DNA of 64,000 bases from Misgurnus anguillicaudatus (lineage: Eukaryota; Chordata; Actinopteri; Cypriniformes; Cobitidae), in the NCBI RefSeq assembly GCF_027580225.2, contig NC_073356.2, positions 2,356,001-2,420,000 of the forward strand. The letters run 5' to 3'. The translations under genes were made by a program, and so were the position numbers. Below the pieces are notes generated by a model, which did no database searches, was not told where the DNA came from, and saw only the letters and a list, made by a program, of their open reading frames with translations. Every line of letters begins with the position of its first letter. The first letter of the stretch is position 1. This document shows, one piece after another, positions 11,662 to 24,213 of this stretch.

Positions 11662-14600
11662 TCCTCTGTAGTCTAGTGGTTGGAGCACTGATTCTCCCAT
11701 ATGGGAGACCCAGGATCAAATTCCACAAGGTTTAAGTGGAAATCTCTGTTGACCAGTAGTCACTTCTTTAGCTCTGATAGAGTTTATAGGCATCTTACAG
11801 CCTGCAATTCGTTTTTCCCTTCCCAAAGCCAGTAGGTTGTTCATTTTATTACTGTTCCTAAGTCTCCTAAAGCAGTCTTCATAGTTGATGTGGGCTTAAG
11901 GTTTCTGTTGGACATTTGAGATCAAATTTAACATAGAGTACTGGACATAACATTTAGTGCTTTCAAGCAAAATGTATCCATGTAAGTTTCAATTTAAGAA
12001 AGAGACCAAGACATACAATTAGCAAAAAATACATCAGATGCCAACAGTGTCTTTGGGTTTTGAATGAAGCAAACAAATCTTCTGATAGTTTTCATGTATT
12101 TGTGGGTTTGACTCTGACTGTACCAGCCAGCCAACAGTCTGATCATAGTCAGCAATACACAGGACCAGATTTTGCTGGCCCAGCTTCAACTCATCCTCTG
12201 TAGTCTAGTGGTTAGAGCACTGATTCTCCCATATGGGAGACCCAGGTTCAAATCCCCCAAGGTTTAAGGGGTATTCTCCATTGACCAGTAGTCAATTCTT
12301 TAGCTCTGATAGAGTTTATAGGCATCTTACAGCCTGCAATTCGTTTTTCCCTTCCCAAAGCCAGTAGGTTGTTCATTTTATTACTGTTCCTAAGTCTCCT
12401 AAATCAGTCTTCATAGTTGATGTGGGCTTAAGGTTTCTGCTGGACATTTGAGATCAAATTTAACATAGAGTACTGGACATAACATTTAGTACTTTCAAGC
12501 CAAATGTTCATGTGAGTTACACTTGAAGAAAGGGTCCTAGACATACAATTAGCAAAAAATACAGCAAATGCAAACAGTGTCTTTGGGTTTTGATAGAAGC
12601 AAACAAATCTTCTTTAGATCTGATAGTTTTCATGTATTTGTGGGTTTGACTCTGACTGTACCAGCCAGCCAACAGTCTTGGCATAGGCAACAATACACAG
12701 GACCAGGTTTTGCTGGCCCAGCTTCAACTCATCCTCTGTAGTCTAGTGATTAGAGCACTGATTCTCCCATATGGGAGACCCAGTTTCAAATCCCACAAGG
12801 TTTGAGTTGAATTCTCCGTTGACCAGTAGTTATTTCTTTAGCTCTGATTCATTTTATTACTGTTCCTAAGTCTCCTAAAGCAGTCTTCATAGTTGATGTG
12901 GGCTTAAGGTTTCTGCTGGACATTTGAGATCAAATTTAACATAGAGTACTGGACATAACATTTAGTGCTTTCAAGCAAAATATATCCATGTAAGTTTCAA
13001 TTTAAGAAAGAGACCAAGACATACAATTAGCAAAAAATACATCAGATGCCAACAGTGTCTTTGGGTTTTGATAGAAGCAAACAAATCTTCTTTAGATCTG
13101 ATAGTTTTCATGTATTTATGGGTTTGACTCTGACTGTACCAGCCAGCCAACAGTCTTAGCATAGGCAGCAATACACAGGACCAGGTTTTGCTGGCCCAGC
13201 TTCAACTCATCCTCTGTAGTCTAGTGATTAGAGCACTGATTCTCCCATATGGGAGACCCAGGATCAAATTCCACAAGGTTTAAGTGGAAATCTCTGTTGA
13301 CCAGTAGTCACTTCTTTAGCTCTGATAGAGTTTATAGGCATCTTACAGCCTGCAATTCGTTTTTCCCTTCCCAAAGCCAGTAGGTTGTTCATTTTATTAC
13401 TGTTCCTAAGTCTCCTAAAGCAGTCTTCATAGTTGATGTGGGCTTAAGGTTTCTGCTGGACATTTGAGATCAAATTTAACATAGAGTACTGGACATAACA
13501 TTTAGTGCTTTCAAGCAAAATATATCCATGTAAGTTTCAATTTAAGAAAGAGACCAAGACATACAATTAGCAAAAAATACATCAGATGCCAACAGTGTCT
13601 TTGGGTTTTGAATGAAGCAAACAAATCTTCTGATAGTTTTCATGTATTTGTGGGTTTGACTCTGACTGTACCAGCCAGCCAACAGTCTGATCATAGTCAG
13701 CAATACACAGGACCAGATTTTGCTGGCCCAGCTTCAACTCATCCTCTGTAGTCTAGTGGTTAGAGCACTGATTCTCCCATATGGGAGACCCAGGTTCAAA
13801 TCCCCCAAGGTTTAAGGGGTATTCTCCATTGACCAGTAGTCAATTCTTTAGCTCTGATAGAGTTTATAGGCATCTTACAGCCTGCAATTCGTTTTTCCCT
13901 TCCCAAAGCCAGTAGGTTGTTCATTTTATTACTGTTCCTAAGTCTCCTAAAGCAGTCTTCATAGTTGATGTGGGCTTAAGGTTTCTGCTGGACATTTGAG
14001 ATCAAATTTAACATAGAGTACTGGACATAACATTTAGTACTTTCAAGCCAAATGTTCATGTGAGTTACACTTGAAGAAAGGGTCCTAGACATACAATTAG
14101 CAAAAAATACAGCAAATGCAAACAGTGTCTTTGGGTTTTGATAGAAGCAAACAAATCTTCTTTAGATCTGATAGTTTTCATGTATTTGTGGGTTTGACTC
14201 TGACTGTACCAGCCAGCCAACAGTCTTGGCATAGGCAACAATACACAGGACCAGGTTTTGCTGGCCCAGCTTCAACTCATCCTCTGTAGTCTAGTGATTA
14301 GAGCACTGATTCTCCCATATGGGAGACCCAGTTTCAAATCCCACAAGGTTTGAGTTGAATTCTCCGTTGACCAGTAGTTATTTCTTTAGCTCTGATTCAT
14401 TTTATTACTGTTCCTAAGTCTCCTAAAGCAGTCTTCATAGTTGATGTGGGCTTAAGGTTTCTGCTGGACATTTGAGATCAAATTTAACATAGAGTACTGG
14501 ACATAACATTTAGTGCTTTCAAGCAAAATATATCCATGTAAGTTTCAATTTAAGAAAGAGACCAAGACATACAATTAGCAAAAAATACATCAGATGCCAA

Positions 14601-14757
14601 CAGTGTCTTTGGGTTTTGATAGAAGCAAACAAATCTTCTTTAGATCTGATAGTTTTCATGTATTTATGGGTTTGACTCTGACTGTACCAGCCAGCCAACA
14701 GTCTTAGCATAGGCAGCAATACACAGGACCAGGTTTTGCTGGCCCAGCTTCAACTCA
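11662..14757 (+). repeat. Two further 1,548-bp trimers
   Basis: Monomers start at 11662, 12194, 12732, 13210, 13742 and 14280, with spacings 532-538-478 twice. The opening monomer of the second trimer has a gtgattag head but ggatcaaattcc downstream. That mix of head types from two members suggests conversion or exchange within the head. Confidence 0.9.
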
Positions 14758-15836
14758 TCCTCTGTAGTCTAGTGGTTGGAGCACTGATTCTCCCATATGG
14801 GAGACCCAGGATCAAATTCCACAAGGTTTAAGTGGAAATCTCTGTTGACCAGTAGTCACTTCTTTAGCTCTGATAGAGTTTATAGGCATCTTACAGCCTG
14901 CAATTCGTTTTTCCCTTCCCAAAGCCAGTAGGTTGTTCATTTTATTACTGTTCCTAAGTCTCCTAAAGCAGTCTTCATAGTTGATGTGGGCTTAATGTTT
15001 CTGTTGGACATTTGAGATCAAATTTAACATAGAGTACTGGACATAACATTTAGTGCTTTCAAGCAAAATGTATCCATGTAATTTTCAATTTAAGATAGAG
15101 TCCTGGACATACAATTAGCAAAAAATACACCAGATGCCAACAGTGTCTTTGGGTTTTGATAGAAGCAAACAAATCTTCTTTAGATCTGATAGTTTTCATG
15201 TATTTATGGGTTTGACTCTGACTGTACCAGCCAGCCAACAGTCTTAGCATAGGCAGCAATACACAGGACCAGGTTTTGCTGGCCCAGCTTCAACTCATCC
15301 TCTGTAGTCTAGTGGTTAGAGCATTGATTCTCCCATTGGGAGACCCAGGTTCAAATCCCACAAGGTTTAAGGGGTATTATCCATTGACCAGTAGTCACTG
15401 CTTTAGCTCTGATAGAGTTTATAGGCATCTTACAGCCTGCAATTCGTTTTTCCCTTCCCAAAGCCAGTAGGTTGTTCATTTTATTACTGTTCCTAAGTCT
15501 CCTAAAGCAGTCTTCATAGTTGATGTGGGCTTAAGGTTTCTGCTGGACATTTGAGATCAAATTTAACATAGAGTACTGGACATAACATTTAGTGCTTTCA
15601 AGCAAAATATATCCATGTAAGTTTCAATTTAAGAAAGAGACCAAGACATACAATTAGCAAAAAATACATCAGATGCCAACAGTGTCTTTGGGTTTTGATA
15701 GAAGCAAACACATCTTCTTTAGATCTGATAGTTTTCATGTATTTATGGGTTTGACTCTGACTGTACCAGCCAGCCAACAGTCTTAGCATAGGCAGCAATA
15801 CACAGGACCAGGTTTTGCTGGCCCAGCTTCAACTCA
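14758..15836 (+). repeat. Two-monomer segment shared with 2438-3516
   Basis: Monomers at 14758 (540 bp) and 15298 (539 bp, with cccattggg in place of cccatatggg) match those at 2438 and 2978 at an offset of 12,320 bp. The match extends from about 1422 to 3725 in the left copy. A related pair closes the third 12-monomer repeat at 35610 and 36150. Confidence 0.88.
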
Positions 15837-15908
15837 TCCGCTGTAGTCTAGTGGTTAGAGCACTGATTCTCCCATATGGGAGACCCAGGTTCGAATCCCA
15901 CAAGGTTT
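15837..15908 (+). promoter_or_regulatory. tRNA-like head with canonical A and B boxes
   Basis: tccgctg-type head with exact B box GGTTCGAATCC. The related heads that open each 12-monomer repeat (17988, 24214, 30452) keep tccgctg but have the degenerate GGTTCAAATTCC. The B box therefore differs between otherwise related monomers. Confidence 0.6.
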
Positions 15909-17207
15909 AAGGGGTATACTCCATTGACCAGTAGTCACTTCTTTAGCTCTGATAGAGTTTATAGGCATCTTACAGCCTGCAATTCGTTTTTCCCTTCCCA
16001 AAGCCAGTAGGTTGTTCATTTTATTACTGTACCTAAGTCTCCTAAAGCAGTCTTCATAGTTGATGTGGGCTTAAGGTTTCTGCTGGACATTTGAGATCAA
16101 ATTTAACATAGAGTACTGGACATAACATTTAGTGCTTTCAGGCAAAATATATCCATGTAAGTTTCAATTTAAGAAAGAGACCAAGACATACAATTAACAA
16201 AAAATACATCAGATGCCAACAGTGTCTTTGGGTTTTGAATGAAGCAAACAAATCTTCTGATAGTTTTCATGTATTTGTGGGTTTGACTCTGACTGTACCA
16301 GCCAGCCAACAGTCTGATCATAGTCAGCAATACACAGGACCAGATTTTGCTGGCCCAGCTTCAACTCATCCTCTGTAGTCTAGTGGTTAGAGCACTGATT
16401 CTCCCATATGGGAGACCCAGGTTCAAATCCCCCAAGGTTTAAGGGGTATTCTCCATTGACCAGTAGTCAATTCTTTAGCTCTGATAGAGTTTATAGGCAT
16501 CTTACAGCCTGCAATTCGTTTTTCCCTTCCCAAAGCCAGTAGGTTGTTCATTTTATTACTGTTCCTAAGTCTCCTAAATCAGTCTTCATAGTTGATGTGG
16601 GCTTAAGGTTTCTGCTGGACATTTGAGATCAAATTTAACATAGAGTACTGGACATAACATTTAGTACTTTCAAGCCAAATGTTCATGTGAGTTACACTTG
16701 AAGAAAGGGTCCTAGACATACAATTAGCAAAAAATACAGCAAATGCAAACAGTGTCTTTGGGTTTTGATAGAAGCAAACAAATCTTCTTTAGATCTGATA
16801 GTTTTCATGTATTTGTGGGTTTGACTCTGACTGTACCAGCCAGCCAACAGTCTTGGCATAGGCAACAATACACAGGACCAGGTTTTGCTGGCCCAGCTTC
16901 AACTCATCCTCTGTAGTCTAGTGATTAGAGCACTGATTCTCCCATATGGGAGACCCAGTTTCAAATCCCACAAGGTTTGAGTTGAATTCTCCGTTGACCA
17001 GTAGTTATTTCTTTAGCTCTGATAGAGTTTATGGGCATCTTACAGCCTGCAATTGGTTTTTCCCTTCCCAAAGCCAGTAGGTTGTTAAATTTATTACTGT
17101 TCCTAAGTCTCCTAAAGCAGTCTTCATAGTTGATGTGGGCTTAAGGTTTCTGCTGGACATTTGAGATCAAATTTAACATAGAGTACTGGACATAACATTT
17201 AGTGCTT

Positions 17208-17630
17208 TCAAGCAAAATATATCCATGTAAGTTTCAATTTAAGAAAGAGACCAAGACATACAATTAGCAAAAAATACATCAGATGCCAACAGTGTCTTTG
17301 GGTTTTGATAGAAGCAAACACATCTTCTTTAGATCTGATAGTTTTCATGTATTTATGGGTTTGACTCTGACTGTACCAGCCAGCCAACAGTCTTAGCATA
17401 GTCAGCAATACACAGGACCAGATTTTGCTGGCCCAGCTTCTACTCATCCTCTGTAGTCTAGTGGTAAGAGCACTGATTCTCCCATATGGGAGACCCAGGT
17501 TCAAATTCCCACAAGGTTTAAGGGGTATTCTCCATTGACCAGTTGTCACTTCTTTAGCTCTGATAGAGTTTATAAGCATCTTACAGCCTGCAATTCGTTT
17601 TTCCCTTCCCAAAGCCAGTAGGTTGTTCAT
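17208..17630 (-). other. Fortuitous 140-codon open frame across a monomer junction
   Basis: This is the longest open frame in the window. It extends the recurrent 66-codon frame because A at the usual position is T at 17441, which changes the in-frame TGA to AGA. An extra C at about 17505-17511 keeps the tRNA-like head of the next monomer in frame. The added N-terminal part is simply the reverse complement of that head and its downstream body. A similar 101-codon frame at 29673-29978 has the same 17441-type change. I do not consider either a gene. Confidence 0.25.
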
Positions 17631-20600
17631 TTTATTACTGTTCCTAAGTCTCCTAAAGCAGTCTTCATAGTTGATGTGGGCTTAATGTTTCTGTTGGACA
17701 TTTGAGATCAAATTTAACATAGAGTACTGGACATAACATTTAGTGCTTTCAAGCAAAATGTATCCATGTAATTTTCAATTTAAGATAGAGTCCTGGACAT
17801 ACAATTAGCAAAAAATACATCAGATGCCAACAGTGTCTTTGGGTTTTGATAGAAGCAAACACATCTTCTTTAGATCTGATAGTTTTCATGTATTTATGGG
17901 TTTGACTCTGACTGTACCAGCCAGCCAACAGTCTTAGCATAGGCAGCAATACACAGGACCAGGTTTTGCTGGCCCAGCTTCAACTCATCCGCTGTAGTCT
18001 AGTGGTTAGAGCACTGATTCTCCCATATGGGAGACCCAGGTTCAAATTCCACAAGGTTTAAGTGGAAATCTCTGTTGACCAGTAGTCACTTCTTTAGCTC
18101 TGATAGAGTTTGTGGGCATCTTATAGCCTACAATTCTATTTTCCCTTCCCAAAGCCAGTAGGTTGTTCATTTTATTACTGTACCTAAGTCTCCTAAAGCA
18201 GTCTTCATAGTTGATGTGGGCTTAAGGTTTCTGCTGGACATTTGAGATCAAATTTAACATAGAGTACTGGACATAACATTTAGTGCTTTCAGGCAAAATA
18301 TATCCATGTAAGTTTCAATTTAAGAAAGAGACCAAGACATACAATTAACAAAAAATACATCAGATGCCAACAGTGTCTTTGGGTTTTGAATGAAGCAAAC
18401 AAATCTTCTGATAGTTTTCATGTATTTGTGGGTTTGACTCTGACTGTACCAGCCAGCCAACAGTCTGATCATAGTCAGCAATACACAGGACCAGATTTTG
18501 CTGGCCCAGCTTCAACTCATCCTCTGTAGTCTAGTGGTTAGAGCACTGATTCTCCCATATGGGAGACCCAGGTTCAAATCCCCCAAGGTTTAAGGGGTAT
18601 TCTCCATTGACCAGTAGTCAATTCTTTAGCTCTGATAGAGTTTATAGGCATCTTACAGCCTGCAATTCGTTTTTCCCTTCCCAAAGCCAGTAGGTTGTTC
18701 ATTTTATTACTGTTCCTAAGTCTCCTAAATCAGTCTTCATAGTTGATGTGGGCTTAAGGTTTCTGCTGGACATTTGAGATCAAATTTAACATAGAGTACT
18801 GGACATAACATTTAGTACTTTCAAGCCAAATGTTCATGTGAGTTACACTTGAAGAAAGGGTCCTAGACATACAATTAGCAAAAAATACAGCAAATGCAAA
18901 CAGTGTCTTTGGGTTTTGATAGAAGCAAACAAATCTTCTTTAGATCTGATAGTTTTCATGTATTTGTGGGTTTGACTCTGACTGTACCAGCCAGCCAACA
19001 GTCTTGGCATAGGCAACAATACACAGGACCAGGTTTTGCTGGCCCAGCTTCAACTCATCCTCTGTAGTCTAGTGATTAGAGCACTGATTCTCCCATATGG
19101 GAGACCCAGTTTCAAATCCCACAAGGTTTGAGTTGAATTCTCCGTTGACCAGTAGTTATTTCTTTAGCTCTGATTCATTTTATTACTGTTCCTAAGTCTC
19201 CTAAAGCAGTCTTCATAGTTGATGTGGGCTTAAGGTTTCTGCTGGACATTTGAGATCAAATTTAACATAGAGTACTGGACATAACATTTAGTGCTTTCAA
19301 GCAAAATATATCCATGTAAGTTTCAATTTAAGAAAGAGACCAAGACATACAATTAGCAAAAAATACATCAGATGCCAACAGTGTCTTTGGGTTTTGATAG
19401 AAGCAAACAAATCTTCTTTAAATCTTCTTTAGACTGTACCAGCCAGCCAACAGTCTTAGCATAGGCAGCAATACACAGGACCAGGTTTTGCTGGCCCAGC
19501 TTCAACTCATCCTCTGTAGTCTAGTGGTTGGAGCACTGATTCTCCCATATGGGAGACCCAGGATCAAATTCCACAAGGTTTAAGTGGAAATCTCTGTTGA
19601 CCAGTAGTCACTTCTTTAGCTCTGATAGAGTTTATAGGCATCTTACAGCCTGCAATTCGTTTTTCCCTTCCCAAAGCCAGTAGGTTGTTCATTTTATTAC
19701 TGTTCCTAAGTCTCCTAAAGCAGTCTTCATAGTTGATGTGGGCTTAATGTTTCTGTTGGACATTTGAGATCAAATTTAACATAGAGTACTGGACATAACA
19801 TTTAGTGCTTTCAAGCAAAATGTATCCATGTAATTTTCAATTTAAGATAGAGTCCTGGACATACAATTAGCAAAAAATACACCAGATGCCAACAGTGTCT
19901 TTGGGTTTTGAATGAAGCAAACAAATCTTCTGATAGTTTTCATGTATTTGTGGGTTTGACTCTGACTGTACCAGCCAGCCAACAGTCTGATCATAGTCAG
20001 CAATACACAGGACCAGATTTTGCTGGCCCAGCTTCAACTCATCCTCTGTAGTCTAGTGGTTAGAGCACTGATTCTCCCATATGGGAGACCCAGGTTCAAA
20101 TCCCCCAAGGTTTAAGGGGTATTCTCCATTGACCAGTAGTCAATTCTTTAGCTCTGATAGAGTTTATAGGCATCTTACAGCCTGCAATTCGTTTTTCCCT
20201 TCCCAAAGCCAGTAGGTTGTTCATTTTATTACTGTTCCTAAGTCTCCTAAAGCAGTCTTCATAGTTGATGTGGGCTTAAGGTTTCTGCTGGACATTTGAG
20301 ATCAAATTTAACATAGAGTACTGGACATAACATTTAGTACTTTCAAGCCAAATGTTCATGTGAGTTACACTTGAAGAAAGGGTCCTAGACATACAATTAG
20401 CAAAAAATACAGCAAATGCAAACAGTGTCTTTGGGTTTTGATAGAAGCAAACAAATCTTCTTTAGATCTGATAGTTTTCATGTATTTGTGGGTTTGACTC
20501 TGACTGTACCAGCCAGCCAACAGTCTTGGCATAGGCAACAATACACAGGACCAGGTTTTGCTGGCCCAGCTTCAACTCATCCTCTGTAGTCTAGTGATTA

Positions 20601-21358
20601 GAGCACTGATTCTCCCATATGGGAGACCCAGTTTCAAATCCCACAAGGTTTGAGTTGAATTCTCCGTTGACCAGTAGTTATTTCTTTAGCTCTGATTCAT
20701 TTTATTACTGTTCCTAAGTCTCCTAAAGCAGTCTTCATAGTTGATGTGGGCTTAAGGTTTCTGCTGGACATTTGAGATCAAATTTAACATAGAGTACTGG
20801 ACATAACATTTAGTGCTTTCAAGCAAAATATATCCATGTAAGTTTCAATTTAAGAAAGAGACCAAGACATACAATTAGCAAAAAATACATCAGATGCCAA
20901 CAGTGTCTTTGGGTTTTGATAGAAGCAAACAAATCTTCTTTAGATCTGATAGTTTTCATGTATTTATGGGTTTGACTCTGACTGTACCAGCCAGCCAACA
21001 GTCTTAGCATAGGCAGCAATACACAGGACCAGGTTTTGCTGGCCCAGCTTCAACTCATCCTCTGTAGTCTAGTGGTTGGAGCACTGATTCTCCCATATGG
21101 GAGACCCAGGATCAAATTCCACAAGGTTTAAGTGGAAATCTCTGTTGACCAGTAGTCACTTCTTTAGCTCTGATAGAGTTTATAGGCATCTTACAGCCTG
21201 CAATTCGTTTTTCCCTTCCCAAAGCCAGTAGGTTGTTCATTTTATTACTGTTCCTAAGTCTCCTAAAGCAGTCTTCATAGTTGATGTGGGCTTAAGGTTT
21301 CTGCTGGACATTTGAGATCAAATTTAACATAGAGTACTGGACATAACATTTAGTGCTT

Positions 21359-21559
21359 TCAAGCAAAATATATCCATGTAAGTTTCAATTTAAGAAAGAG
21401 ACCAAGACATACAATTAGCAAAAAATACATCAGATGCCAACAGTGTCTTTGGGTTTTGATAGAAGCAAACAAATCTTCTTTAGATCTGATAGTTTTCATG
21501 TATTTATGGGTTTGACTCTGACTGTACCAGCCAGCCAACAGTCTTAGCATAGGCAGCAA
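21359..21559 (-). other. Recurrent 66-codon open frame, probably not a gene
   Basis: This is a representative of an open frame found on the minus strand in many monomers, about 540 bp apart. The first possible start is TTG, and the first ATG is codon 4. Its C-terminal half is hydrophobic (YFLLIVCLGLFLKLKL), which resembles a membrane segment but could come from low-complexity T-rich DNA. An in-frame TGA normally lies about 13 codons upstream of the TTG. Indels break the frame in the 452-, 532- and 538-bp monomers, which argues against selection on a protein. No family is recognised. Confidence 0.3.
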
Positions 21560-23145
21560 TACACAGGACCAGGTTTTGCTGGCCCAGCTTCAACTCATCC
21601 TCTGTAGTCTAGTGGTTGGAGCACTGATTCTCCCATATGGGAGACCCAGGATCAAATTCCACAAGGTTTAAGTGGAAATCTCTGTTGACCAGTAGTCACT
21701 TCTTTAGCTCTGATAGAGTTTATAGGCATCTTACAGCCTGCAATTCGTTTTTCCCTTCCCAAAGCCAGTAGGTTGTTCATTTTATTACTGTTCCTAAGTC
21801 TCCTAAAGCAGTCTTCATAGTTGATGTGGGCTTAATGTTTCTGTTGGACATTTGAGATCAAATTTAACATAGAGTACTGGACATAACATTTAGTGCTTTC
21901 AAGCAAAATGTATCCATGTAATTTTCAATTTAAGATAGAGTCCTGGACATACAATTAGCAAAAAATACACCAGATGCCAACAGTGTCTTTGGGTTTTGAA
22001 TGAAGCAAACAAATCTTCTGATAGTTTTCATGTATTTGTGGGTTTGACTCTGACTGTACCAGCCAGCCAACAGTCTGATCATAGTCAGCAATACACAGGA
22101 CCAGATTTTGCTGGCCCAGCTTCAACTCATCCTCTGTAGTCTAGTGGTTAGAGCACTGATTCTCCCATATGGGAGACCCAGGTTCAAATCCCCCAAGGTT
22201 TAAGGGGTATTCTCCATTGACCAGTAGTCAATTCTTTAGCTCTGATAGAGTTTATAGGCATCTTACAGCCTGCAATTCGTTTTTCCCTTCCCAAAGCCAG
22301 TAGGTTGTTCATTTTATTACTGTTCCTAAGTCTCCTAAAGCAGTCTTCATAGTTGATGTGGGCTTAAGGTTTCTGCTGGACATTTGAGATCAAATTTAAC
22401 ATAGAGTACTGGACATAACATTTAGTACTTTCAAGCCAAATGTTCATGTGAGTTACACTTGAAGAAAGGGTCCTAGACATACAATTAGCAAAAAATACAG
22501 CAAATGCAAACAGTGTCTTTGGGTTTTGATAGAAGCAAACAAATCTTCTTTAGATCTGATAGTTTTCATGTATTTGTGGGTTTGACTCTGACTGTACCAG
22601 CCAGCCAACAGTCTTGGCATAGGCAACAATACACAGGACCAGGTTTTGCTGGCCCAGCTTCAACTCATCCTCTGTAGTCTAGTGATTAGAGCACTGATTC
22701 TCCCATATGGGAGACCCAGTTTCAAATCCCACAAGGTTTGAGTTGAATTCTCCGTTGACCAGTAGTTATTTCTTTAGCTCTGATTCATTTTATTACTGTT
22801 CCTAAGTCTCCTAAAGCAGTCTTCATAGTTGATGTGGGCTTAAGGTTTCTGCTGGACATTTGAGATCAAATTTAACATAGAGTACTGGACATAACATTTA
22901 GTGCTTTCAAGCAAAATATATCCATGTAAGTTTCAATTTAAGAAAGAGACCAAGACATACAATTAGCAAAAAATACATCAGATGCCAACAGTGTCTTTGG
23001 GTTTTGATAGAAGCAAACAAATCTTCTTTAGATCTGATAGTTTTCATGTATTTATGGGTTTGACTCTGACTGTACCAGCCAGCCAACAGTCTTAGCATAG
23101 GCAGCAATACACAGGACCAGGTTTTGCTGGCCCAGCTTCAACTCA

Positions 23146-23672
23146 TCCTCTGTAGTCTAGTGGTTGGAGCACTGATTCTCCCATGTGGGAGACCCAGGAT
23201 CAAATTCCACAAGGTTTAAGTGGAAATCTCTGTTGACCAGTAGTCACTTCTTTAGCTCTGATAGAGTTTATAGGCATCTTACAGCCTGCAATTCGTTTTT
23301 CCCTTCCCAAAGCCAGTAGGTTGTTCATTTTATTACTGTTCCTAAGTCTCCTAAAGCAGTCTTCATAGTTGATGTGGGCTTAATGTTTCTGTTGGACATT
23401 TGAGATCAAATTTAACATAGAGTACTGGACATAACATTTAGTGCTTTCAAGCAAAATGTATCCATGTAATTTTCAATTTAAGATAGAGTCCTGGACATAC
23501 AATTAGCAAAAAATACACCAGATGCCAACAGTGTCTTTGGGTTTTGATAGAAGCAAACAAATCTTCTTTAAATCTGATAGTTTTCTTTGACTCTGACTGT
23601 ACCAGCCAGCCAACAGTCTTAGCATAGGCAGCAATACACAGGACCAGGTTTTGCTGGCCCAGCTTCAACTCA
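23146..23672 (+). repeat. 527-bp monomer with private 13-bp deletion
   Basis: Eleventh monomer of higher-order copy 1. 'gatagttttc' joins directly to 'tttgactc' at about 23585/23586, removing 13 bases that include the conserved catgtattt. It also has aaatctgatag for agatctgatag. No other monomer shows this deletion. Confidence 0.88.
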
Positions 23673-24213
23673 TCCTCTGTAGTCTAGTGGTTGGAGCACT
23701 GATTCTCCCATATGGGAGACCCAGGATCAAATTCCCACAAGGTTTAAGGGGTATTCTCCATTGACCAGTTGTCACTTCTTTAGCTCTGATAGAGTTTATA
23801 GGCATCTTACAGCCTGCAATTCGTTTTTCCCTTCCCAAAGCCAGTAGGTTGTTCATTTTATTACTGTTCCTAAGTCTCCTAAAGCAGTCTTCATAGTTGA
23901 TGTGGGCTTAATGTTTCTGTTGGACATTTGAGATCAAATTTAACATAGAGTACTGGACATAACATTTAGTGCTTTCAAGCAAAATGTATCCATGTAATTT
24001 TCAATTTAAGATAGAGTCCTGGACATACAATTAGCAAAAAATACATCAGATGCCAACAGTGTCTTTGGGTTTTGATAGAAGCAAACACATCTTCTTTAGA
24101 TCTGATAGTTTTCATGTATTTATGGGTTTGACTCTGACTGTACCAGCCAGCCAACAGTCTTAGCATAGGCAGCAATACACAGGACCAGGTTTTGCTGGCC
24201 CAGCTTCAACTCA

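Larger units (their letters stand above)
15837..17987 (+). repeat. Four monomers resembling a shortened higher-order repeat
   Basis: Starts are 15837, 16369, 16907 and 17447 (532, 538, 540, 541 bp). The first two share diagnostic variants with monomers 1 and 2 of the 12-monomer repeat: tacctaag, ttaacaaaaaa and gaatgaag in the first, aaatcagtc in the second. The last two resemble its monomers 11 and 12 as found in the second copy. The simplest reading is a repeat copy that lost its internal monomers, or the ancestral form before they were inserted. Confidence 0.7.
17988..24213 (+). repeat. 12-monomer higher-order repeat, copy 1 (6,226 bp)
   Basis: Monomer starts: 17988, 18520, 19058, 19510, 20042, 20580, 21058, 21598, 22130, 22668, 23146 and 23673. 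Lengths are 532, 538, 452, 532, 538, 478, 540, 532, 538, 478, 527 and 541. The first ten total 5,158 bp, the same as in copies 2 and 3. The eleventh has a private 13-bp deletion (junction at 23585/23586), and the twelfth has one extra C in its head. The first monomer is marked by a tccgctg head and 'cttatagcctacaattctattttccc'-type changes not seen in trimers. Confidence 0.93.

Noticed and set aside
17208..17630. 140-codon frame as a real protein
   Set aside because: It depends on one substitution at 17441 and one extra C near 17508 in a single monomer. The added residues are the reverse complement of the tRNA-like head.
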